NCBI RefSeq assembly: GCF_002002735.1 | Contig: NZ_MUNY01000046.1 | Location: 1-64,000 of the forward strand | Length of the DNA: 64,000 nucleotides | Direction of reading: 5' to 3' | Source: Algoriphagus sp. A40 | GTDB taxonomy: Bacteria; Bacteroidota; Bacteroidia; Cytophagales; Cyclobacteriaceae | In this document: positions 1-8,508 of the stretch, piece by piece | How positions within the stretch are numbered: the stretch's first letter is position 1 | Layout of the letters: every line of letters begins with the position of its first letter | Notes under the pieces: model-generated | Seen by the model: the letters and a program-made list of their open reading frames with translations, nothing else | What the model was told of the DNA's origin: nothing | Databases searched by the model: none | Translations under genes and position numbers: made by a program

Positions 1-874
1 AGTTCTCCTTATCATATTTATATTTTTGCTTCCTTAATTTTAGTATTTTAAGGATAATAGGTCCTAATTCCTTAGAATGACAATAATGAAAATTAGATAA
101 TATTTTCTCTAATTCAATTCTCTCATTATCAAAAGCATTAATCTCATTTTGAAGACTATGTATTTCAAGTTTCAGTTCTGCTATTTCAGGGTCAGTCCAA
201 ATGGTTGTTTGTTGACAATTTGAAATGAAATCCGTAATAGTCTTAATGGCGGTTTCTAAATCTTCTTTTTCAATTAAATTTAGAATTTGGACAATGTCTG
301 TGTTAAAATTGTATATCTGGAGTTTTAAAGCGTACTTCTTAAGTTCTTCAATTTCTTCCAATAAAATATAGTTTTTTAGAATTTCAATTTGTTTAATGAT
401 TTTGTCTAAAGGAAAGTATTTTATTTCCTCTTCATCTTTTGGGTAAAATTTCTTCTTAATTTTATAGAATTCTGAAATGAATTGAACCGCTAGTGTAGTA
501 TCGTCTTTGGTTATGATTATGTTTTCAAAATTAGTTTCTGCTTTATAACTCCAGTTATATGATCCTGTAATAATTGTACAGTGATCTATCACGCAAAACT
601 TATTATGCATTAATATTTTGTCGCCATCTCCTATTCTGAAAGCCTTCGATGCTCTTATATTGAGTGAATTAAAATCGATTTTCGAGTTATCATTTATTTG
701 ATCCGCGGAATAGATTAGGTTTATTTGACATCCATTTTCAGCTTTTTTAATCAAAATATTAAAAATTCTTTGGTTTGTAAACCAAGCTACAGCTATGTAA
801 ATGGATTTTTTTGCCAAACTAATTTCAGATATAATCCGATTGGCTATATTTTCAAAAACTGCTTCTGTTTGCAT
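1..874 (-). CDS. PLD-like nuclease/phospholipase domain protein, 3' end beyond window
   Basis: The reading frame stays open from the ATG at 874 down to base 2, so the C-terminus lies outside the window. The N-terminal ~125 residues look like a single phospholipase D-superfamily (PLDc_2) domain. The HxK(x4)D signature is visible as H90, K92 and D97, followed by GSYNWS at 104-109. The rest (about 130-291) is Lys/Glu-rich and probably helical or coiled-coil. No signal peptide is seen, so it is probably cytoplasmic. It starts 13 nt after the stop of the 365-aa gene and is likely co-transcribed with it. The DNA is far more AT-rich than the rest of the window. Family members are nucleases or phosphodiesterases; the substrate here is unknown. 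Confidence 0.8.
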   Translation of the reverse strand, partial: MQTEAVFENIANRIISEISLAKKSIYIAVAWFTNQRIFNILIKKAENGCQINLIYSADQINDNSKIDFNSLNIRASKAFRIGDGDKILMHNKFCVIDHCTIITGSYNWSYKAETNFENIIITKDDTTLAVQFISEFYKIKKKFYPKDEEEIKYFPLDKIIKQIEILKNYILLEEIEELKKYALKLQIYNFNTDIVQILNLIEKEDLETAIKTITDFISNCQQTTIWTDPEIAELKLEIHSLQNEINAFDNERIELEKILSNFHYCHSKELGPIILKILKLRKQKYKYDKEN

Positions 875-887
875 TCAGCTTTACCGT

Positions 888-1985
888 TTAGTTTTTCCAA
901 TAACAATTACCAAATACGTCTATATATCCAAAAAATAATTCAAATATATGATATCCAACTACTCCATCATATCCAGCCACTCCATCATATCCTTCTTCTT
1001 TAAGAAGCTCAAATTCAACTTTTACGTTTAGTTCTGCATAACCTGAAATGAATATGATTTTTTCACTTAGTGTTATTGTATGATTTAAATTTTTATAATT
1101 TTTGTAATAACTTTGATCCATCCATTTGTTGCAACTTTCTAAGATAGCAATTAGATCATTTTTTTCAAATGGGTAGTCTTTATACATTATCTCTTTGTAA
1201 AATTTAAAATCTAACTTTTTTACTTCTTTGTAGTATAGTCCATCTATTTTCATTGTCCAAAATGTGTCTTTTAATTCTAAAATATTTTTGGGCTGTTCAG
1301 TAGAGATTTCCTCATCGTATTCTGAGTATCTATCGAAATCAATGTAGCGATTACCTTCAAAATCGAATGTATGACATTTTCTTGTATTTCCATTGTTTAT
1401 GTAATATGAATCCAAAAATAAGATACGAAATTCATCTTTTAAAATATTTTTAACTTCCCAATCTGGTATTGAATATTCTGGGTCACTTGGATTAGGATAT
1501 ATTGAATCACTGTAAATTGAAGCCGCAACGTAATCAATCGTATTTTTCTTTATTTTAAATACTAATTTTTCGTTTTGAAATAGAAAATAAGTTTGATCAA
1601 CGCTTATTCCTAAAATAAACTCACCTTTTTTTTCCAAATCCATGAAGCACCCAAGATAATGTTCTTTTCCTTCCACGTTTATTATAAAATAATTGTTAGG
1701 TGCAGGAGAGTTCGGATTGTCGATGTATAGATAGCTATTGTTGCAAACCCAGGGATTCAAATTAAATATTTCATCAATATTGAATGTTTTGTTTAAAAAA
1801 CTATTTGAATTTATATTATAGAAGTCCACCAACTTACCGATGCGATAGGGTACAACATTTGTATTTGATAAACCTTTTATATGAAAATTGCCTTGGCTAA
1901 TTATCTTTTTTACTATATTTATAGACTTATCAACCTTTGTGAGATCGTTTTTTTGGCTAGGGATTAATTCGTTGTTAATTTTCAT
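888..1985 (-). CDS. Hypothetical protein, 365 aa
   Basis: I do not recognise a family. The 365-residue protein is rich in Asn, Ile, Tyr and Lys, with no signal peptide or clear membrane segment, so it is probably cytoplasmic. Near the C-terminus a GYDGVA-like hexapeptide is duplicated (an 18-bp tandem repeat around 963-990). The start at 1985 is the first ATG after AT-rich upstream DNA. The PLD-like gene follows after 13 nt, which suggests a two-gene unit. Base composition matches the PLD gene and differs sharply from the cytochrome gene next door, as expected for acquired DNA. A partner role for the PLD protein is inference only. Confidence 0.65.
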   Translation of the reverse strand: MKINNELIPSQKNDLTKVDKSINIVKKIISQGNFHIKGLSNTNVVPYRIGKLVDFYNINSNSFLNKTFNIDEIFNLNPWVCNNSYLYIDNPNSPAPNNYFIINVEGKEHYLGCFMDLEKKGEFILGISVDQTYFLFQNEKLVFKIKKNTIDYVAASIYSDSIYPNPSDPEYSIPDWEVKNILKDEFRILFLDSYYINNGNTRKCHTFDFEGNRYIDFDRYSEYDEEISTEQPKNILELKDTFWTMKIDGLYYKEVKKLDFKFYKEIMYKDYPFEKNDLIAILESCNKWMDQSYYKNYKNLNHTITLSEKIIFISGYAELNVKVEFELLKEEGYDGVAGYDGVVGYHIFELFFGYIDVFGNCYWKN

Positions 1986-2045
1986 TGACTTAAATAGTTT
2001 TAATTAATTTAAATTTATTAATTAATTTCTAAGAGTACGTATCGC

Positions 2046-2143
2046 TATGAAGGTATCTCCCCGCTCGGCGTAGTCAAATCGTGGTTTGGACTGGGTGTAG
2101 TTTGTAACTACACCCTAATATTCTGCCAATTTGTAATTGGCTA
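2046..2143. repeat. Intergenic double-hairpin repeat, copy 1
   Basis: This stretch contains a perfect hairpin with 10-bp arms (GGGTGTAGTT and AACTACACCC around a TGT loop, about 2094-2116). A second hairpin follows, CCAATT/AATTGG around TGT. A related element with the same order (GCGTAGTC, a GGGTGG/CCCACCC hairpin, then CCAATT-TAC-AATTGG) lies at 59952-60073. Both copies sit between two minus-strand genes in the same orientation. No T-tract follows, so it does not look like a simple terminator. Confidence 0.6.
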
Positions 2144-2188
2144 ACTCTCTTAAAACACCAAAAATCCATCCTCTCAATTCTCAGCTCT

Positions 2189-5100
2189 CTACTTCCTCAA
2201 CCCCTCCAAATAACTCACCAAATCCACCAGTTCTTCCTCGGTCAAAGGGAACTTGGGCATTAGGGATTCGTCGAGTTGGGTGATGGATTCGATATCGGCT
2301 AGTTTGTAGATGGTTTGTTCGCTGCTGCCGACCAGCTTCACGATCAGGTCGATTTCGGTCTTGGAGTTGACGATGCAGCGGATTTCCTTGCCGTCTTTGA
2401 ATTTGACGAGTTGGGTTTCATAGCCGAAGCCCATGCCTTCTGATGGGTTGATGATGGAGTTGATCAGGGCTTCCTTGCTGAGTTTGTCGCCGATCTCTGT
2501 CAGGCCCGGACCGAAGTCGATGCCTTCCGTTCCGATCTTATGGCAGGCCACACAGTAGGTGGCGGCGAGGGTCTTTCCTTTTTCGATAGTTCCGCTTGCG
2601 GCCAGCATTTTTGGAATGTCATAGTTTGTATCCAGGCTGCTGCCATACTTCTCGGTGGCGGCTTGCCGGATCGTAGAATTCCAGGTAGACATCAGGAGCT
2701 TTTGGGCGATAGGCAGTACTTCTGCCGGGATTTTGTCCGCTTGGGCAAACTCCCACAGGGCGGCCTCGGACTGGTAACCTTTCATCTCTTCCATGGCTGC
2801 TGTGCGGACTTCGGCTGGGGCATTCGGATTATTCCAGAACTTGCTCAGAAGCATGGCCATCTCTTTGTTGTCCACCACACCAAACTTGCGGATTGCGGCG
2901 ATGGCTTTGGCCTGATCGGGATCTTTCATGGCCTTTTCCACTTCTCCCAAGCCATAGAGGCTGGTGAAGATGTTTGCTGCGGCGCTGGCTTGGCGTCCAT
3001 CACTTTCCTGATAGACGATGCTTAGCAGTCGATCCTTTTGGTCTTTGAGCTGGTATTTACGCACGATATCCAAGAAGTCGCGGTCATCGGCGATCTCTCC
3101 TGCCTTGGCTTTGGCCAGATTCAAGAGTTGTGCATCGGGCTTTTCGGTATCGTAACTGGCTTGGCGAAGGATAATCACTTGGTCTTCATTTTGGCCTTTT
3201 GCCAGGAGATTTTTGAGCGTTTGGTTTTTCAAGTCCGCATTCTGGAAGTCCAGTGCCCGGTAGTAGCGGTGATCGGTTGGGCTGTTTTCTGCCAGGATCA
3301 GTTGCTCCAGCAGTTCGGGGGTGTTTGCGGCTCTGGATCTCCAGACGATGTCCTTAGTTTCGGCCGATGCGGTCCAGTTGGCCCCGGCTTTCTCCAGATA
3401 GACTGGCAGGTAGCTGTCCCATCGGTATGCCGCCGCGATGCCCAGAGCCTCCAAGTACCAGCGGTCGCCGGATTTGTAGGACTCGGCCAGCTTTTGCCAG
3501 ACGGCAGGCTGATCCTGATAACGAATAGCGACAGCTACTTCCCGTCTCACCTGTGCAGACGCATCGCCCGCCATCGTCAAGAGGAAGTTGGCGTCGTTCA
3601 TTCCGTTGATTCGGGAAGCACGGACAGCAGCCACACGGATGTTTTCATCTGAGTCAGTTGCCGCTTTTTGGATGTATTCGTTGCCATTTGGCAGCTTGCT
3701 CAGCAGCCAGAAGGCACGGGCTTTCATGCGGGAATCTTCAGATTCATAGAGTTTTTCAAGACCGTCTTTTGCCTCGGCACCTTTTTCCTTCAGTGCCATA
3801 AAAGCCTTGAAGTGAATGGCCCGGTTTGGATTCTGAACCAGCTCGATCAGGGATTCTACTGAAGAATAATCAGGTGCGGAAACCTTGTAATCTGAGTTTT
3901 TCGGAGCCAGTCGGTAGACGCGCCCTTTGTCCAGATCGCCGACCGCATGTCCGCCCACTCCCGGATCGTACCAGTCGGAGACGAAGATCGAACCGTCTGG
4001 AGCGACTGTCACATCGGAGGGACGGAACCAGTTGTCACGGGTATTGCCGTCGAGGATCGCTTTTGCCTCGCCGGTAAAGCCCGCACCGGAGGTTTCCACC
4101 GGATACATGCGGATCACATTGGGTCCGGCATCGGCGTGGATGACCTGATTTTGGTATTCGGCAGGGAGGAGTTTACCCTCATAGACGAGGATTCCCGTCG
4201 GCGAACCTGCATAAGTCTGGACCAGATTGGGCACCACGCCGGGATCATTGAGGTGCCAGTGTTGCTGCCAAACGGAGTCTTCCATATTGATGCGGCGGGT
4301 TCTCCAGTCGGTTTTAGTGATTTCATCCTTGAAGCCATAGTTGCCATAGTCCATCACAAAGTTGATCCGCGTGGAGCGGTTGCCGTCGTCGTCGTTGTCG
4401 CTTTGCCACATACGTCCGTAGCTGTCCACAGCCACTTCGTAGTTGTTTCGGAAGTTCCAGCCCAGGATCTCGACATTGCTGCCGTCCGGATCGCAGCGGA
4501 AGACCATGCCTTCCTGATAGGGTGCGGTTTGATCATTAATTGGTTGTCCCAATGGATCGAGGATCGGACTTCCGTCTGCCAGATGAAGTCCCTCGCCTGA
4601 ATTGCCGTAATTGAAGTAAAGCTTTCCGTCAGCTCCAAAAGTAAAGGCGTGCATCCCATGGTCATGCTGCTCGCCACCGATTCCGGTGAAGAGAACTTCC
4701 TTGCTGTCCGGCACGTCGTCGCCGTTTTCGTCCGTGAAGACAAAGACATTCGGGCTGACAGAGACAAAGATTTTGTTGCCAAAGACGGCGATGCCCAATG
4801 CGGCGTTGATATCGGTTCCCTGATAGAAGACCGTGGATTTATCGGCTTTGCCGTCTCCATCCGTGTCTTCCAGGATCAGGATCCGGTCCCCTTCGGCTTT
4901 TGTCGGATTTTCGGGATTAAGCTGAGTGCGGTAGTTGTAAGCTTCGGTGATCCAAACCCGTCCTCGGTCGTCGATGTCCATATTGGTCGGGTTGGTCATC
5001 ATGGGTTCGGAGGCGAAAAGCGTCAATTCAAGGCGCTCATCCGTCACTTCGATGCCATCGAGGGCAAATTCTACCGAGCGTTTTTGCTCGTCGGTGAGAG

Positions 5101-5194
5101 CGGCGTATTCTTCAGCAGTGAGCTGGGGTTTGGGTTTTTCGCAGGAAAAAGTAAGGGCTGAGGCAAAGAGCAGCGCAATTAGGGGCTTCTTCAT
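2189..5194 (-). CDS. PVC-type heme-binding membrane-anchored dehydrogenase-like lipoprotein
   Basis: A 1001-aa secreted lipoprotein. An SpII signal ends at Cys18 (LTFSC). Residues ~45-430 match the membrane-bound dehydrogenase/NHL-like propeller domain of large Planctomycetes/Verrucomicrobia-type proteins. A HEAT-repeat-like helical region spans ~450-860. The C-terminal ~125 residues form a cytochrome c module with CVACH at 881-885 and a candidate distal Met at about 979, as in the 'PVC-type heme-binding CxxCH' family. It is expected to be anchored in the envelope and to transfer electrons from oxidation of a sugar-like substrate, but the substrate is unknown for most members. Flanking repeats suggest it is monocistronic. 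Confidence 0.88.
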   Translation of the reverse strand: MKKPLIALLFASALTFSCEKPKPQLTAEEYAALTDEQKRSVEFALDGIEVTDERLELTLFASEPMMTNPTNMDIDDRGRVWITEAYNYRTQLNPENPTKAEGDRILILEDTDGDGKADKSTVFYQGTDINAALGIAVFGNKIFVSVSPNVFVFTDENGDDVPDSKEVLFTGIGGEQHDHGMHAFTFGADGKLYFNYGNSGEGLHLADGSPILDPLGQPINDQTAPYQEGMVFRCDPDGSNVEILGWNFRNNYEVAVDSYGRMWQSDNDDDGNRSTRINFVMDYGNYGFKDEITKTDWRTRRINMEDSVWQQHWHLNDPGVVPNLVQTYAGSPTGILVYEGKLLPAEYQNQVIHADAGPNVIRMYPVETSGAGFTGEAKAILDGNTRDNWFRPSDVTVAPDGSIFVSDWYDPGVGGHAVGDLDKGRVYRLAPKNSDYKVSAPDYSSVESLIELVQNPNRAIHFKAFMALKEKGAEAKDGLEKLYESEDSRMKARAFWLLSKLPNGNEYIQKAATDSDENIRVAAVRASRINGMNDANFLLTMAGDASAQVRREVAVAIRYQDQPAVWQKLAESYKSGDRWYLEALGIAAAYRWDSYLPVYLEKAGANWTASAETKDIVWRSRAANTPELLEQLILAENSPTDHRYYRALDFQNADLKNQTLKNLLAKGQNEDQVIILRQASYDTEKPDAQLLNLAKAKAGEIADDRDFLDIVRKYQLKDQKDRLLSIVYQESDGRQASAAANIFTSLYGLGEVEKAMKDPDQAKAIAAIRKFGVVDNKEMAMLLSKFWNNPNAPAEVRTAAMEEMKGYQSEAALWEFAQADKIPAEVLPIAQKLLMSTWNSTIRQAATEKYGSSLDTNYDIPKMLAASGTIEKGKTLAATYCVACHKIGTEGIDFGPGLTEIGDKLSKEALINSIINPSEGMGFGYETQLVKFKDGKEIRCIVNSKTEIDLIVKLVGSSEQTIYKLADIESITQLDESLMPKFPLTEEELVDLVSYLEGLRK

Positions 5195-5336
5195 AGGTTG
5201 AGGTTTTTTGGGTTGGCAGGCTAAAAATCCGACTGCTTAGCAAAATAGGTGATAAGGGGCTGTTTAACAAGAGCTGGGTGTCTTCTGGGGCTAAGAAAAT
5301 AGCTGCCAAGGGGTTTAACCAGGAAGGATTTTTTTA

Positions 5337-6232
5337 CCACAGAGAACTCAGAGAAAGAATATACTAGGAATTTGATCCTGTCCCGAACTTCAGTCCTCTT
5401 ACTTTTCTTGAACTTTTTTCAAGGCCACGGAGAAAAAGCTGACGCTTTTTGGTGTTTCGGATCTGTGAAAACCTGCCTGCAGCAGGCAGGTTTGTGACTT
5501 TTTCTGCGAAAATCTGCGGGATAAAATTAACCACGAAGGACGCCAAGGAACACGAAGGGGGTTTAACCACAGAGAACTCAGAGAAAGAATATCCTAGGAA
5601 TTTGATCCTGTCCCGAACTTCAGTCCTCTATCTTTTTTCGGACCTTTTCCGAGGCCACAGAGGAAAAGCTAAAGCTTTTTTGCTTTTCAGATTGTGTGAA
5701 GAATCTGTGAAAATCTGTGACTTTTTCTGCGAAAATCTGCGGGATAAAATTAACCACGAAGGACGCCAAGGAACACGAAGGGGGTTTAACCACAGAGAAC
5801 TCAGAGAAAGAATATCCTAGGAATTTGATCCTGTCCCGAACTTCAGTCCTCTATCTTTTTTCGGACCTTTTCCGAGGCCACAGAGGAAAAGCTAAAGCTT
5901 TTTTGCTTTTCAGATTGTGTGAAGAATCTGTGAAAATCTGTGACTTTTTCTGCGAAAATCTGCGGGATAAAATTAACCACGAAGGACGCGAAGGAACGCA
6001 AAGGGGGTTTAACCACAGAGGGCTCAGAGAAAGAATATCCTAGGGATTTGACACTGTCCCGAACTTCAGTCCCTATCCATTTTCCAGACGTTTTTCAAGA
6101 GCATAGAGACAAAGGCTAAAGCTTTTGGGGGTACGATCAGGGAAAAATCTTAGTGCCCTCTAAGAAAATTTCTGTGAACTCAGTGGTAAAAAAAGATTAG
6201 CCCCGAAGTACGTGAAGCAACAAGAGGGATTG
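5337..6232 (+). repeat. Tandem array of ~223-bp repeats (three similar units plus one diverged)
   Basis: Units begin with CCACAGAGAACTCAGAG at about 5337, 5567 and 5790; a diverged unit begins at 6013. Spacings are 230, 223 and 223 bp. Units 2 and 3 are almost identical over their whole length and differ mainly in the last ~30 bases, so the duplication is recent. Each unit carries CCACGAAGGACGC...AAGG and CCACAGAG...AGAG motifs. These resemble short repeats that I recall as widely scattered in bacterial intergenic DNA. Open frames across the array repeat with the DNA unit and are not convincing genes. Unit 1 contains a CCTGCCTGCAGCAGGCAGG palindrome near 5473. The stretch 5195-5336 holds nothing recognisable. 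Confidence 0.85.
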
Positions 6233-6398
6233 ATTTTTAGAAGCTTAAGTTCAAATCTCAAAATAGTTTATCACTTCATTTACTTCGCCTGTCCGTTCTT
6301 TTTGGAAGTGTTTGAGATCAAAAGGATTGTGGGGTTCTTCGTCCCGGTGCTGGGCTTTCCGCCTTGGTTTTCGCTTTTTCCTGATAACTGTCTGTCCG

Positions 6399-7442
6399 AT
6401 GAAGAGTAGTTTATGCGTAGAAGCTTTTGTTCAAAATCTGGCGGAAGCGATTTTTCGCCGGGGTAAAAGGACTGTTTCCAAGACGCCTGAAATCCTGATT
6501 TTGACATTTCTGTTGCTCTTGATGAGTCCTTTGGTTCAGGCCCAATCCCGAAAATACGTCTCCCAGTTTTCTCATTTTCAAAGCTACTTCAATCCGGGGC
6601 TTACCGGGTATGAAGGATCCACGGTCAGGGGTTTTGTGAGAAACCAATGGTCGGGATTTGAGGGGGCTCCCCAGACGTTCTTTTTCAGTACCGAGCTTGA
6701 TTTTGGGGAATTGGCGGGAGAAATTGATCCGGCTTTGATGGGCAAAAATGCCCTTTCTCTCAATCTGCTTCATGATACCTATGGTGCTTTCCGTGAAAAC
6801 GAACTGATGCTGAGTTATGCCTCCCGGGTCAGGCTCACCGAAAGCCACAACCTCAGACTGGGTGTCGGGATCAACTACCAGAGTATTCGGCTGGATGGAA
6901 ACGCACTGACCACCGAGGAGCAAAACGATCCGACTTTGGGGCAGTATTACGGTACATTCTCAGATATGCAGTTGATCGATGCCAATGTCGGAATTGCCCT
7001 GACGCACCGGCAGTATTACCTTTCCTATGGTGTCCACCGGGTCAACGGGGGAAAAATCAGCAGCGGGGACAAGTTTATGGAAGGCTATCCGGCAGAGCAG
7101 TTTGTTCAGGCTGGTTTCCGTGAAACCATCACTCCGAATCTGGCCCTCATCACCAATGCCCTATTCAGAAGCCGAAAGGACCTGCCTAATGTGGTAGAGT
7201 TGAATATCAAAGCCCTGCTGATGGACAAAGTCTGGATAGGGGCAGGCCACAGGTTTGACTATGCCACTAATCTCCAGTTTGGGTTTTTGACCAAAAGGAT
7301 GAAACTGGGCTATATCTATGAATTTCCGATGGGAAAAAGTTACCTGCTGCCGGGCAGCACCCATGAGTTTATGGTTGTTGTCAACCTGTTCAAGGACAAC
7401 GAGAAAAACAAATTTGTGCCGGATGAGGTGTTGATTTGGTGA
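6399..7442 (+). CDS. PorP/SprF family outer-membrane protein
   Basis: The mature part matches the PorP/SprF family, with early motifs SHFQSYFNPGLTGYEG and RNQWSGFEGAPQTF. PorP is linked to the type IX secretion and gliding machinery of Bacteroidota. Many PorP-like paralogues instead sit beside cell-surface proteins with no proven T9SS role. The open frame begins at 6312, but I prefer ATG 6399, which leaves a hydrophobic segment (ILILTFLLLLMSPLVQAQ) as signal peptide; the n-region is still long. The frame upstream of 6399 lies in non-coding-looking DNA after the repeat array. The downstream gene is on the other strand, so it is probably monocistronic. Confidence 0.85.
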   Translation: MKSSLCVEAFVQNLAEAIFRRGKRTVSKTPEILILTFLLLLMSPLVQAQSRKYVSQFSHFQSYFNPGLTGYEGSTVRGFVRNQWSGFEGAPQTFFFSTELDFGELAGEIDPALMGKNALSLNLLHDTYGAFRENELMLSYASRVRLTESHNLRLGVGINYQSIRLDGNALTTEEQNDPTLGQYYGTFSDMQLIDANVGIALTHRQYYLSYGVHRVNGGKISSGDKFMEGYPAEQFVQAGFRETITPNLALITNALFRSRKDLPNVVELNIKALLMDKVWIGAGHRFDYATNLQFGFLTKRMKLGYIYEFPMGKSYLLPGSTHEFMVVVNLFKDNEKNKFVPDEVLIW

Positions 7443-7641
7443 AAGGAAGGCGGATGATGGATGACCGATGTGGGTCGGATGTCCGGAGACGTCACTGCGA
7501 GCGGAGGCACGGAGCGAAGCAGTCTTATCCTTGAGTCCACAGTAAACAGTCCATGGTCCACTGCTGTGTAGTGGAAGTTGGAAGCTGGAAGACGGAGGAC
7601 AGAAGTGGTAAGATTGAGGGAGAAAGGCAAATTCAGTAGTC
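7443..7641. repeat. Intergenic region with dispersed-repeat fragments
   Basis: No gene is visible in these 199 bases between two converging genes. The stretch around 7482-7530 (GTCACTGCGAGCGG...GGAGCGAAGCAGTC) resembles an intergenic repeat I recall as common in many bacterial genomes (consensus GTCATTGCGAGG...GAAGCAATC). The following bases (CAGTCCATGGTCCACTG, then GAAGTTGGAAGCTGGAAG) also look like repeat fragments. No function is inferred. Confidence 0.5.
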
Positions 7642-8322
7642 TCAATCCAGACTTTCGAGGATGGTTTTCGCCTGGGTCTGATAGGGATTAGGTTTGGCTG
7701 CGGTGACTTGAAGGGCTTTTTTGCCTTTGTCAAGCATATTGAGCTTAAAGTATCCCAAGGCTTCAAACCAAGAGGCGACCTCCTTGGAGGCAGTAGGAGA
7801 ATTGGTTGGGATAAGACTCAAAACCGGGATGGCTTTCTCAGGGCGGCCCAGTTCGAGCTGGCAGATTCCCAGGTAAAGCAAGGCGAAATCCGAATTGGGC
7901 TGGGTCTGGATCCGCTCAAAGAAGGCTGCGGCTTTTTGGTAATCTTTTGCTTCATAGGCTTGAAAGGCCTGTGAAGCGTCCCCGGAGGCATTTGTACCGG
8001 TGTCGGCTATGGGGTAGGTTTCGTAGTATTTGGCAAAGAGCTTTTGCCCCGGACTCATGCTGAGGGTACTGAATAAAAAGTACCCCACCAAAACGATCAA
8101 AAGGGCAATTGCAATTGGGATGAGCCAGTTTTTGAGGTTTTTTGATTTGGAAGGAAGATCTGAGGATTCAGTTTCTTTACCGGTTTGGATTTTAAGTTGT
8201 CGGTAGGTGTTTAGTTGGGATTGATATTCGGGATTCTCTTCCAATAATTTTTCAAATAGAATCCTGTCTGATTCGCTCATTTTTCCCCCTAGAAAGGAAT
8301 CAAACAGTTCTTCAAGTTTCAT
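7642..8322 (-). CDS. Single-pass membrane TPR protein
   Basis: I take ATG 8322 as the start (226 aa). The longer frame to 8451 adds a Lys/Phe-rich stretch unlike a real N-terminus. The first ~60 residues resemble an anti-sigma-type cytoplasmic head (KLEELFDSFLGGKMSESDR...FEKLLEENPEY). One transmembrane helix covers ~66-85. The periplasmic part carries TPR-like helices (~115-220, with YQKAAAFFERI and ALLYLGICQLELGRPEKAI). The arrangement matches TPR anchors often found next to ECF sigma factors in Bacteroidota, but no sigma gene is adjacent here, so a regulatory role is uncertain. Confidence 0.75.
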   Translation of the reverse strand: MKLEELFDSFLGGKMSESDRILFEKLLEENPEYQSQLNTYRQLKIQTGKETESSDLPSKSKNLKNWLIPIAIALLIVLVGYFLFSTLSMSPGQKLFAKYYETYPIADTGTNASGDASQAFQAYEAKDYQKAAAFFERIQTQPNSDFALLYLGICQLELGRPEKAIPVLSLIPTNSPTASKEVASWFEALGYFKLNMLDKGKKALQVTAAKPNPYQTQAKTILESLD

Positions 8323-8508
8323 CAGAATTAGGTTTTCTCTGTGTTTTTTATGGATTTGGATTTGAAAATAGTATTGAAAAGATAGTTTTTTTTGGGGTTT
8401 TTTGGAAAAAGTAGGATTTATGGAGATGTATTCTAAAGTCTCAAAAGGCATTTGTTTTTAATATTGAGATCAATATTTGTTGGAAATATCGCCATTGCCA
8501 TTTCAAGT

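Noticed and set aside
3947-4600. Long plus-strand frame antisense to the PVC-type gene
   Set aside because: The minus-strand propeller motifs are conserved; no family match for the plus frame.
5449-6043. Two open frames across the 223-bp array (123 and 108 aa)
   Set aside because: They repeat with the DNA unit, change frame at unit boundaries and have no independent support.
5337-6232. Could the array be a CRISPR?
   Set aside because: Units are ~223 bp without short repeat/spacer alternation; not CRISPR.
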